Source: Agarophyton chilense | Taxonomy: Eukaryota; Rhodophyta; Florideophyceae; Gracilariales; Gracilariaceae | Assembly (NCBI GenBank): GCA_030374765.1 | Contig: JARGXX010000085.1 | Coordinates: forward strand, 1 to 42,012 | Direction of reading: 5' to 3' | Length of the DNA stretch: 42,012 bases | Part shown: positions 21,834 through 33,531 of the stretch, one piece after another | Numbering within the stretch: the stretch's first letter is position 1 | Layout of the letters: the number at the start of each line of letters is the position of its first letter | Notes under the pieces: model-generated | What the model saw: the letters and a program-made list of their open reading frames with translations, nothing else | The model's database searches: none | Told to the model about the DNA's origin: nothing | Program-made: the position numbers and the translations under genes

Positions 21834-22325
21834 TGTTAGGAATTCAGATGTGATTTTTAGTCGAATTATGTTATGCATTTATGTTATGATTTAGTATTAC
21901 TATGCTTTAAGTATGTTATTGAGTTTCAGTGCTTTGGCGGTCCAGTCCCATAATCCATTTTGACCCCTCTAATCGCCATTTCAAAGGACCATTGTCATCT
22001 CACACGTCACAATGACTTTATAGATGACATTCTTGTCCACAATCAACAAAGCTGTCACTGTCAGCATCATCGAGCAAGTGACAAAGAGAGGCATTGGACA
22101 CGCATGCACGATTGAACCTCGTGGAAAGCAACCATGTTCTCACACGACACCCAATTAGAATGGTATATTAGAAAACCTTTATGGACCTCTTCTTCGAAGG
22201 TTCAGTGGTTTATATAAACCCTGGTCGACTGGTTGACTCTCACCTCGGCCCGTCACGAGGATTCACCTTTTCAACTACTGACCAGTGTTCTAACAACCTG
22301 TGCTCATTTGCCGGTATATGAAACG

Positions 22326-22480
22326 CAAAACAACAAACGAGCCTCAACTCCGATTACTTGGCTTTCCCGACGCCAAACAACAAACGAGCCTCAAACTCCG
22401 ATTACTTGCTTTCCCGACGCCAAACAACAAACGAGCCTCAACTCCGATTACTTGCTTTCCCGACGCCAAACAACCGAGCT
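22326..22480. repeat. 46-bp minisatellite, three copies plus a degenerate fourth (unit 4)
   Basis: Copies start near 22326, 22374 and 22421, with one-base indels. A degenerate partial copy (CAAACAACCGAGCTCAAACG) follows at about 22467. Confidence 0.85.
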
Positions 22481-22649
22481 CAAACGATACTGCTTCCACG
22501 CCGGTCCCCTCTGCTCATGTACTTGACTACTATCAGTCCTTTTGAAACGTATATCGTCCGCCGGTTGCGCGGCGAAATACTGTTTCCCGGTGAAAGTGTA
22601 AAACAATGGAAGCATACATGAAAACCTTTTAGTTCAGTAATAAAAAGCC

Positions 22650-24735
22650 CTAGGCGCATTGGAAGTGAAGCGCCATGTCCTGCACGGTTAAGAACGCAAT
22701 CCATTGTGAAACGGCTGACGTCATGCGCACTTGCGGCGAAATTCATTCCATCTAGGAGTCCACGGAGATACGGCCACGGCGCGTGCAGCAGAGCCTCCTT
22801 CAAAAAACACTTGGTTAGCCACGAACCACTCGAAAAGCTTTGTAGTGGGTTCCTCCTCGAGCTGCAGCACCCCTTCCATCACATTCTCGGAAGAACACCG
22901 TATGATGATGTTTTAAGTGAACGTCTAGTCGCAAGAGAGATGGGTGGCGGTCCACAATGTCGAAGGAATACAACTGCCACACCGCCTCGGAAGCTGACAC
23001 GTATCTAGGATCCTAATAGTTGCTGATCTCTTTGTAGTCGACCCATTTGCTGCTGCAATTTCCATAGTGACCTAGATAATATCCTTTGCAAACGTATTTG
23101 AAAAGGTACTTGATTTCTTCGCCTCGAGAGACGCACAACTCGGCATTCATTTGACATGCCATCTTGCGAAGTAGATTCGGGCTGTACAGGACGACCTAAG
23201 AATTATACAGCGAGACAACACATCATTGACGGTAAGTACAGACTTTGTCCTGCAATGACTCACCGCCACCCTTCGGAGACGAACAACGACGATAGGAGAT
23301 GTAATTGCCCCGCTCTCAGTGCGACAGCAAGTCTCGGCGTTGAACACCTCTCGGGAAGTATATCTTGCAGACTCCTTCATCCTTTCAGGGCGCAGATTGG
23401 TTATCAGAGCCACAGGGCGTATGAACCATGTTCTTCAAACTACTAACTCGCGAAGAGTTGGGTCGGTTGGGTGGCGGGATTTCTATGGAAATGACTTTGT
23501 CAACGTTCTCCGCAAAAAGAAGTTTGTTGTTGAGAGCTAGAGTTCTAGAAGAAAATGATGTGAGCATGCGGAAAATCTCTCTCTTCTGGAACTCAACGAC
23601 CTACAAGATGGGCTGCTACGGTTACCAAAGTATTTCTCCTCAATGGTGGAAGGCCATCAAAGCCTTGAGAGTTAGGCGAAAACACTCGCGCACATAAATC
23701 GGGCCTGTCCTATAGTAACAGTGGGGTTAATGCTAGAGTTTCAGCGGCCCCTGTTGACCCAGTTGGCCCTCGCTGAGTCCATGGATAGCACTGTATTGTA
23801 GGCCCGGATCTCATATCGGAAGTGTGTCGCCCGAGGTCCAGCGTAAGTCAAGACCTGGCAAAGTAGATGAGGGGGATCCGCAAGAGGAGGAAAGGACCGG
23901 GCGCCCTTGTTGCAGATGGTTCCGGAAAGAGGGTTGGTGCTCGACCTACTGACAACACGCTCATCTCGAAAGGGCAACGCATTGCAGGAGCGACACGGAA
24001 AGTCCATGGAACTAAGGTCAAGATATGAAGAGGACTCTTCTTCGTGCTCATCGAACAATGTGCGGGGCACTTGTTGAGTGGTTCTAACATAGCTCAGCCG
24101 GTGTTGTCGATCACGAGTGCGCTCCTGGCTTCTAGACTGACGAATTGAAACTCTGTTGGCTTCATTTCTTCCAACTGAGTAGGAGTTTCTTCCAAAGTAC
24201 ATGTCTCGCGAATTAGCTCTCTGTTGGTCTCATTCGTTGCAGTATGAGTAGGGGTATCTTCCAAAGCCCGAGTCTCGCGCACTGCATCGCTTTTGGCCTC
24301 ATTTCTTACAAAATGAGTAGGAGTGTTTCCCAAAGCCCGGGCCCCGCGCATGTTGGCTCGACTAGGTGTGTCCTGTTCTGCTCTAGAACGACACGTAGCA
24401 TCTCAGTTGGCACTAAGGTAAGTTCGGCGCTCGGGAGTTGTTTGAGATGCCCTCACATCACGCATAGCAGAGCAAATAGCTGCTTGGCATGCTGATTGGA
24501 CAGATGGGATCTGCTGTGCTCTTGCTGCCTAGGATATAGTACGTAAAGCGTCAAGTCTTGTAATTCGTTGTTCCTCCGTTTCTTGCGATCTTCCTTGCCG
24601 CGAACGATCCCGGTCTATCGCTTGCGTTGTCTGGCGGTGGGTCTCGCTTTGCCGTGCACACCGGATTCCCGCGCGTTCTCGATGGTGACTCCTGCGCTCT
24701 TGACCCTGTTCTGCCGTCTCATTTGGTCGTCTCAC
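22650..24735 (-). pseudogene. Helitron Rep pseudogene, unit 4
   Basis: Same structure as unit 1. The Rep part (22650-23650) has extra frameshifts in the noisy patch, while the N-terminal half (23741-24735) is clean. Confidence 0.8.
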
Positions 24736-26931
24736 AGGTGAAAGTTCACCTATTGTCTTCTGCGAGCTTCGGTGGTGGCGTCGCTGTAAGGTACGTTTGG
24801 AATAGAATCGCTAAGAAACCCTGTGAAAACACCCCTAAAAGTGCCCTACCTTGGAGCAACGGCGGCAGCATCGCCAAAAATAATATTAATACTGTGTTAC
24901 TTATGAAACCGGGCCTGAGCGTATAATACGCAATTTCAAGCAATATCAATAAGAATATACTATTGGTTCACAACAGCAAGGGTTGGTCAAGTACTGTGAG
25001 TTCCTTTCCACGCAATGCAGTGATCCATCACGATGGCAGTCTTTGCAAGAATACTTCGTTCAGCAGTAAGATCGTCTGCGAGGAGTGAGACTGCAATAGA
25101 AATATTAAAAATATTATGCCACCATATAATAAAAATCTTTATTAATAATATTTTAAAGCATTCAAAAACCTAATCATAAATAACTTCCTGTTTTTTCCAA
25201 TGCCGTATGTTCTTCAGAATTTCTTTCCACGGTCCAATCTTCTTAATATGGACCTTCTCTAAATAATAAGGACTTGCGATTGTTTTCCGTGAAGAAATGT
25301 GTTCCAGAAGAGGATCCGCAAGCACGCTCGCAGGAAGCTGATCAGGCTCGCTGGAAGTGCGTGGAGCATGTTATTACACGTGTAAGTGTATAAGGATAGG
25401 AAAGCTCTGCAGAGTAGGGGAAACGAAATGCTTAAGGAAAGAAGACGACGGAGCAGGTAGCAAAGGAAAAGGGACGGATGAAGGTGTCGAAGATAGTGGT
25501 TGTCCAGGGAACTGGTACTGTAACGAAGCAGCCTAAACAGTGCTACCACCTTTTAATTTTTTTTCCAACGTTCACATAAGCACAAGGTGCCGTTGCACTA
25601 TATCCATGGAAAGGGTGCGCGCATTTGCACAAACACGCCGAGAGCAACGGCGCCCGTTGGCTGCAGCCCCGCAGACGTTTGCCGCCTCCCCAATGACGGG
25701 CCGTGGCAGTCTCGTTCCGCCGCCAGTGCGAGTGCCACGGCACGCCATTGATCCGCCGACGCACACGTGTCGTCGCCCACCAATACCGCGCCGCGGCACT
25801 CTGGTGTCGCCCCAAAGTGGCCCACTATGCTCTCCTGCAGTGACACACGGACAAAACAGACACAGACACAGACACAGACCTACAGACACAGGCATGTGCT
25901 TTACTAGTTGGATTCAACCACGCAGATCAAATGGTGAAAGAAAAGAACGATACGAGAGTTGTAAAACAAGCTATGAAAAATGCGATCATAGTCTCCCTGA
26001 GACCGCAGCTCTGAAAAGAGATGTGAAACATGTCCACGTGTATATGCGAAAGGGGTACCGTACACGATTGAGGGCCACAGCGGTACCGTACCCGTGTCAG
26101 GCTAGCACATGGGCCTCAACATCTGCCTGTTTATCCAAGAAAACATGGATTTAGTTTTCACTTTTCCCACTTCCTCCTTGTCCCGCAATTTCAGCACCAC
26201 CAAAACCCTGTTTCCTCCGCAACGCAACTCAACCGGTAGCATTCCACGCACGGATTCTCCCACAAACCGACATCTTGGTCACCACTATGTTCACACATGC
26301 GTTATCAACGTATCTCTCATATGCGCAGAAAATCCAAGGGCGGCTGTTGGTCGCGCTGCACCTATCTTCGGGCTCTCCAGCGCGCGGGCCCGAGATTGAA
26401 ACGTACCGTGTCCACAACGACCAACAATTTCAACGCTGCTTAATACATATCAACAAAGCACCTGTGTTAGGAATTCAGATGATTTTTAGTCAATTATGTT
26501 ATGCATTTATGTTATGATTTAGTTATACTATGCTTTAAGTCTGTTATTTGAGTTTTAGTGCTTTGGCGGTCCAGTCCCATAATCCATGTTGACCCTATTC
26601 GTCATTTCAAGGACCATTGTCATCTCACACGTCACAATGACTTTATAGATGACATTCTTGTCACAATCAACAAAGCTGTCACTGTCAGCATCATCGAGCA
26701 AGTGACAGCGAGGCATTGGACACGCATGCACGATTGAACCTCGTGGAAGCAACCATGTTTCACACGACACCCAATTAGAATGGTACATTAGAAAACACTC
26801 TTTATGACCTCTTCTTCGAAGGTTCAGTAGTCTATATAAACCCTGGTGGACCGGCCGACTCTCACCTCGGCCGTCACGAGGATTCACCTTTTCAACTACT
26901 GACCAGTGTTCTAACATTGGTAGCCATCGCA

Positions 26932-27676
26932 AGTAAGTATTGCACTCACTTCAAACTGGTGACCATCCAGCCCTGGTGGATTTTGCTATACAAAATTCCC
27001 CAGGCTTGGATGAACCACAGGAATCCAGCTCTTTACTGACTGTCGATTTCTGCCGCGTTTCTGCGTGTTTCCAGTGAGCTCAATAAACCGATCTCAGGTA
27101 CCGCCGTCTTCGCCGTCGTTCTATACCAACACGGATATCTCCTCCGAACCACCGTCATCGCCGCCGCCACCACCGCCACCACAGATCGACCCTGCTGATT
27201 GTAACCATTTCAGATCCCTGGAACCGCGTACTCCACCGCCGTACGAACAGTCTTCGCAGTCGTCTCCTCTTCGTGAACTGTTGTCAACCTTCGAACCGAG
27301 ACCAAGTGCAACTAAGGATAACAAGGCCCAAAGCCGTCGCTTACTCCCAATCGACGACGGTGCCAACTTCCACATCTTTCGTGTAGCATCCGACCGTATC
27401 AGGCAGCAACGTAAGCGCACTCTCCGTCGTCGCCTCAAAACCCCTCGTTGCGACACGTGTGATTTATGTTTCAATAGCCGCGTTCAACTTGGTGAACATC
27501 TCTCTGGCAGCCGACACAGGAACAAAGTACTGAATCAGAAGTCCGCTCCAGGTTATTACAATTGTGGTATTCGATCTTTCAACAACTGGAAGCACTACGA
27601 AGATCATAAAGGTGGAAGAAAGCATCAAGCCGCAGTTAGGAGAGAAAACCGCTGTGAACAAGCTTATTTCAAGTAA
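26932..27676 (+). CDS. Spliced zinc-finger protein, unit 5
   Basis: Start A at 26932 joined to 27075-27676 across intron 26933-27074. Intact, unit 2 form. Confidence 0.68.
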
Positions 27677-27882
27677 ATACCAACGAAGTTGTTGCCCAAG
27701 TACTACCCATACTATTTCTTGCAAACTGCTCAGACATACTGAAGCAGTATAAAAAGAGTCAAAAACACTGAAACCTTTGAGGCCCAGTCACCACACTCTC
27801 ACCACATCCACACCACACCCTCGCCGAACTTCACCGTACCCTCGTTTCCATTCCGTTCTACCGTCATCAAACCCCTACCGAT

Positions 27883-28428
27883 ATGACCGATAATCACGTT
27901 CCAAATCCGACTCAAGCTCTTCAGATTGATGCTGCGTCTTCTTTCTACAGCCGAATTTGGCTTGGCGGAAGGCGCATGCTTCTTTGGTTTGAAGATATAT
28001 CTGATGAAATTCTAGTGAAGTTCCGTTTAGCTTGGGCTTCTTGTCATATTTGCTAAGCGTTTGTTCAACTTCGTGGCCCGTTCCTAACCGAAGAAAAGGC
28101 CGATATACTCCAAAAATTGTTCAAGGTTTACGACAATGGGATTCTGGAGTCCATAGACGAGCAGTTCATTCTCTTCCTATTCACATTTATAGTCTCGCAA
28201 TATGGACATTTAAGTGCCGATCCTGAAGATACGTTTCTCAATGCCGTTGAATCATCTATACTACAAATCGAGGATAATCCTGATGTAGACTTTTCAATGG
28301 AATTCGAACCAAGGTCTGATATGTTGATTTTCCCGAAATCCTCCTGGTATACCAGAACTGAACGCCGTCCCCAATGGAACACTGAACCACTGACGAGTCG
28401 GGACGACTCTCTTTCATGGGGGAAGTGA
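27883..28428 (+). pseudogene. ORF2 gag-like remnant, unit 5
   Basis: Internal TAA at 28054-28056, otherwise as unit 2. Confidence 0.5.
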
Positions 28429-28862
28429 TGTTAGGAATTCAGATGATTTTTAGTCAATTATGTTATGCATTTATGTTATGATTTAGTATTACTATGCTTT
28501 AAGTATGTTATTTGAGTTTCAGTGCTTTGGCGGTCCAGTCCCATAATCCATTTTGACCCTCTAATCGCCATTTCAAGGACCATTGTCATCTCACACGTCA
28601 CAATGACTTTATAGATGACATTCTTGTCACAATCAACAAAGCTGTCACTGTCAGCATCATCGAGCAAGTGACAACGAGGCATTGGACACGCATGCACGAT
28701 TGAACCTCGTGGAAGCAACCATGTCTTCTTCGAAGGTTCAGTGGTTTATATAAACCCTGGTCGACTGGTTGACTCTCACCTCGGCCGTCACGAGGATTCA
28801 CCTTTTCAACTACTGACCAGTGTTCTAACAACCTGTGCTCATTTGCCGGTATATGAAAACGC

Positions 28863-28908
28863 CAAACAACAAACGAGCCTCAACTCCGATTACTTGCTTT
28901 CCCGACGC
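28863..28908. repeat. 46-bp minisatellite, single copy (unit 5)
   Basis: Only one period is present, followed directly by the AAAACGTTCCC that ends the tract in other units. Confidence 0.9.
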
Positions 28909-29060
28909 CAAAACGTTCCCCCTTCTGCTCATGTACTTGACTCCTATCAGTCCTTTTGAAACGTATATCGTCCGCCGGTTGCGCGGCGAAAACTGTTTCC
29001 CGTTGAAAGTGTAAACAATGGAAGCATACATGAAACCTTTTAGTTCAGTAATAAAAAGCC

Positions 29061-31121
29061 CTAGGCGCATTGGAAGTGAAGCGCCATGTCCTGCACGTTA
29101 AGAACGCAATCCATTGTGAAACGGCTGACGTCATGCGCACTTGCGGCGAAATTCATTCCATCTAGGAGTCCACGGAGATACGGCCACGGCGCGTGCAGCA
29201 GAGCCTCCTTCAAAAACACTTGGTTAGCCACGAACCACTCGAAAAGCTTTGTAGTTGGTGTTCCTCGAGCTGCAGCACCCCTTCCATCACATTCTCGGAA
29301 GAACACCGTATGATGATGCTTTAAGTGAACGTCTAGTCGCAAGAGAGATGGGTGGCGGTCCACAATGTCGAAGGAATACAACTGCCACACCGCCTCGGAA
29401 GCTGACACGTATCTAGGATCCTAATAGTTGCTGATCTCTTTGTATCGACCATTTGCTGCTGCAATTTCCATAGTGACTAGATAATATCCTTTGCAAACGT
29501 ATTTGAAAAGGTACTTGATTTCTTCGCCTCGAGAGACGCACAACTCGGCATTCATTTGACATGCCATCTTGCGAAGTAGATTCGGGCTGTACAGGACGAC
29601 CTAAGAATTATACAGCGAGACAACACATCATTGACGGTAAGTACAGACTTTGTCCTGCAATGACTCACCGCCACCTTCGGGAGAACAACGACGATAGGAG
29701 ATGTAATGCCCGCTCTCAGTGCGACAAGTCTCGGCGTTGAACACCTTCGGGAAGTATATCTTGCAGACTCCTTCATCCTTTCAGGGCGCAGATTGGTTAT
29801 CAGAGCCACAGGGCGTATGAACCATGTTCTTCAAAACTAACTCGCGAAGAGTTGGGTCGGTTGGGGGCGGGATTTCTATGGAAATGACTTTGTCAACGTT
29901 CTCCGCAAAAAGAAGTCTGTGTTGAGAGCTAGAGTTCTAGAAGAAAATGATGTGAGCATGCGGAAAATCTCTCTTCTGGAACTCAACGACCTACAGATGG
30001 GCTGCTACGGTACCAAAGTATTTCTCCTCAATGGTGAAGGCCATCAAAGCCTTGAGAGTTAGGCAAAACACTCGCGCACATAAATCGGGCCTGTCCTATA
30101 GTAACAGTGGGGTTAATGCTAGAGTTTCAGCGGCCCCTGTTGACCCAGTGGGCTCTCGCTGAGTCCATGGGTAGCACTGTATTGTAGGCCCGGATCTCAT
30201 ATCGGAAGTGTGTCGCCCGAGGTCCAGCGTAAGTCAAGACCTGGCAAAGTAGAGAAGGGGGATCCGCAAGAGGAGGAAAGGACCGGGCGCCCTTGTTGCA
30301 GATGGTTCCGGAAAGAGGGTTGGTGCTCGACCTACTGACAACACGCTCATCTCGAAAGGGCAACGCATTGCAGGAGCGACACGGAAAGTCCATGGAACTA
30401 AGGTCAAGATATGAAGAGGACTCTTCTTCGTGCTCATCGAACAATGTGCGGGGCACTTGTTGAGTGGTTCTAACATAGCTCAGCCGGTGTTGTCGATCAC
30501 GAGTGCGCTCCTGGCTTCTAGACTGACGAATTGAAACTCTGTTGGCTTCATTTCTTCCAACTGAGTAGGAGTTTCTTCCAAAGTACATGTCTCGCGAATT
30601 AGCTCTCTGTTGGTCTCATTCGTTGCAGTATGAGTAGGGGTATCTTCCAAAGCCCGAGTCTCGCGCACTGCATCGCTTTTGGCCTCATTTCTTACAAAAT
30701 GAGTAGGAGTGTTTCCCAAAGCCCGGGCCCCGCGCATGTTGGCTCGACTAGGTGTGTCCTGTTCTGCTCTAGAACGACACGTAGCATCTCAGTTGGCACT
30801 AAGGTAAGTTCGGCGCTCGGGAGTTGTTTGAGATGCCCTCACATCACGCATAGCAGAGCAAATAGCTGCTTGGCATGCTGATTGGACAGATGGGATCTGC
30901 TGTGCTCTTGCTGCCTAGGATATAGTACGTAAAGCGTCAAGTCTTGTAATTCGTTGTTCCTCCGTTTCTTGCGATCTTCCTTGCCGCGAACGATCCCGGT
31001 CTATCGCTTGCGTTGTCTGGCGGTGGGTCTCGCTTTGCCGTGCACACCGGATTCCCGCGCGTTCTCGATGGTGACTCCTGCGCTCTTGACCCTGTTCTGC
31101 CGTCTCATTTGGTCGTCTCAC
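29061..31121 (-). pseudogene. Helitron Rep pseudogene, unit 5
   Basis: Same stops and deletion as unit 1. A private Asn-to-His change is near the end of the Cys-rich region (ARAHWVN). Confidence 0.83.
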
Positions 31122-32844
31122 AGGTGAAAGTTCACCCTATTGTCTTCTGCGAGCTTCGGTGGCGTCGCTGTAAGGTACGTTTGGAATAGAATCGCTAAGA
31201 AACCCTGTGAAAACACCCCTAAAAGTGCCCTACCTTGGAGCAACGGCGGCAGCATCGCCAAAAATAATATTAATACTGTGTTACTTATGAAACCGGGCCT
31301 GAGCGTATAATACGCAATTTCAAGCAATATCAATAAGAATATACTATTGGTTCACAACAGCAAGGGTTGGTCAAGTACTGTGAGTTCCTTTCCACGCAAT
31401 GCAGTGATCCATCACGATGGCAGTCTTTGCAAGAATACTTCGTTCAGCAGTAAGATCGTCTGCGAGGGAGTGAGACTGCAATAGAAATATTTAAAAATAT
31501 TATGCCACCATATAATAAAAATCTTTATTAATAATATTTTAAAGCATTCAAAACCTAATCATAAATAACTTCCTGTTTTTTCCAATGCCGTATGTTCTTC
31601 AGAATTTCTTTCCACGGTCCAATCTTCTTAATATGGACCTTCTCTAAATAATAAGGACTTGCGATTGTTTTCCGTGAAGAAATGTGTTCCAGAAGAGGAT
31701 CCGCAGCACGCTCGCAGGAAGCTGATCAGGCTCGCTGGAAGTGCGTGGAGCATGTTATTACACGTGTAAGTGTATAAGGATAGGAAAGCTCTGCAGAGTA
31801 GGGGAAACGAAATGCTTAAGGAAAGAAGACGACGGAGCAGGTAGCAAAGGAAAAGGGACGGATGAAGGTGTCGAAGATAGTGGTTGTCCAGGGAACTGGT
31901 ACTGTAACGAAGCAGCCTAAACAGTGCTCACCTTTTAATTTTTTTTCCAACGTTCACATAAGCACAAGGTGCCGTTGCACTATATCCATGGAAAGGGTGC
32001 GCGCATTTGCACAAACACGCCGAGAGCAACGGCGCCCGTTGGCTGCAGCCCCGCAGACGTTTGCCGCCTCCCCAATGACGGGCCGTGGCAGTCTCGTTCC
32101 GCCGCCAGTGCGAGTGCCACGGCACGCCATTGATCCGCCGACGCACACGTGTCGTCGCCCACCAATACCGCGCCGCGGCACTCTGGTGTCGCCCCAAAGT
32201 GGCCCACTATGCTCTCCTGCAGTGACACACGGACAAACAGACACAGACACAGACACAGACCTACAGACACAGGCATGTGCTTTACTAGTTGGATTCAACC
32301 ACGCAGATCAAATGGTGAAAGAAAAGAACGATACGAGTTGTAAAACAAGCTATGAAAAATGCGATCATAGTCTCCCTGAGACCGCAGCTCTGAAAAGAGA
32401 TGTGAAAACATGTCCACGTGTATATGCGAAAGGGGTACCGTACACGATTGAGGGCCACAGCGGTACCGTACCCGTGTCAGGCTTGCACATGGGCCTCAAC
32501 ATCTGCCTGTTTATCCAAGAAAACATGGATTTAGTTTTCACTTTTCCCACTTCCTCCTTGTCCCGCAATTTCAGCACCACCAAAACCCTGTTTCCTCCGC
32601 AACGCAACTCAACCGGTAGCATTCCACGCACGGATTCTCCCACAACCGACATCTTGGTCACCACTATGTTCACACATGCGTTATCAACGTATCTCTCATA
32701 TGCGCAGAAAATCCAAGGGCGGCTGTTGGTCGCGCTGCACCCTATCTTCGGGCTCTCCAGCGCGCGGGCCCGAGATTGAAACGTACCGTGTCCACAACGA
32801 CCAACAATTTCAACGCTGCTTAATACATATCAACAAAGCACCTG

Positions 32845-33293
32845 TGTTAGGAATTCAGATGATTTTTAGTCAATTATGTTATGCATTTATGTTATGATTT
32901 AGTTACATTATGCTTTAAGTCTGTTATTTGAGTTTTAGTGCTTTGGCGGTCCAGTCCCATAATCCATGTTGACCCTATTCGTCATTTCAAGGACCATTGT
33001 CATCTCACACGTCACAATGACTTTATAGATGACATTCTTGTCACAATCAACAAAGCTGTCACTGTCAGCATCATCGAGCAAGTGACAGCGAGGCATTGGA
33101 CACGCATGCACGATTGAACCTCGTGGAAGCAACCATGTTTCACACGACACCCAATTAGAATGGTATATTAGAAAACCTTTATGACCTCTTCTTCGAAGGT
33201 TCAGTGGTTTATATAAACCCTGGTCGACTGGTTGACTCTCACCTCGGCCGTCACGAGGATTCACCTTTTCAACTACTGACCAGTGTTCTAACA
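32845..33293 (+). mobile_element. Solo LTR, chimeric (unit 6)
   Basis: 449 bp from TGTTAG to CTAACA, flanked by ACCTG at 32840-32844 and 33294-33298, so it occupies the same insertion site. The left part carries 5'-LTR markers up to G at 33088 (GACAGCG). The right part carries 3'-LTR markers from T at 33166 (GGTATATTA) onward, including GGTCGACTGG. Homologous recombination between the two LTRs of a full copy, with crossover between these markers, explains it completely. Confidence 0.95.
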
Positions 33294-33326
33294 ACCTGTG
33301 CTCATTTGCCGGTATATGCAAAACGC

Positions 33327-33373
33327 CAACACAACAAACGAGCCTCAACTCCGATTACTTGCTTTCCCGACGC
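33327..33373. repeat. 46-bp minisatellite, single copy (unit 6)
   Basis: One period with a small change at its start (CAACACAACAAACG). Confidence 0.85.
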
Positions 33374-33531
33374 CAAAACGTTCCCCCTTCTGCTCATGTA
33401 CTTGACTCCTATCAGTCCTTTTGAACAGTGTATATCGTCCGCCGGTTGCGCGGCGAAAACTGTTTCCCGTTGAACAGTGTAAACAATGGAAGCATCACAT
33501 GAAACCTTTTAGTTTCAGTAATAAAAAGCCC

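Larger units (their letters stand above)
19865..22295 (+). mobile_element. Non-autonomous LTR retrotransposon, unit 4
   Basis: 5' LTR 19865-20316, 3' LTR 21834-22295, ACCTG at 19860-19864 and 22296-22300. The second half, including the 3' LTR, lies in the insertion-rich patch and is longer than in other units. Confidence 0.9.
19462..26060 (+). repeat. Array unit 4, with an insertion-rich patch
   Basis: 6599 bp. From about 21138 to 23650 there are many one-base insertions and small changes that no other unit has. Sparser ones continue to about 25970, and 26265 in unit 5 is similar. The flanking parts match the other units almost perfectly. This distribution suggests residual sequencing error. 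The Helitron region is of the unit 1/2 class. Confidence 0.92.
26465..28830 (+). mobile_element. Non-autonomous LTR retrotransposon, unit 5, with deleted 3' LTR
   Basis: 5' LTR 26465-26916 (452 bp). The 3' LTR 28429-28830 is only 402 bp: a 49-bp stretch just upstream of the TATA box is missing after 28724. ACCTG at 26460-26464 and 28831-28835. Confidence 0.92.
26061..32440 (+). repeat. Array unit 5
   Basis: 6380 bp. It is short because the minisatellite has one copy and the 3' LTR lacks 49 bp. Its Helitron-region variants (AGGCAAAAC near 30062, CAGTGGGCTC near 30147) are shared with unit 6. Confidence 0.95.
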
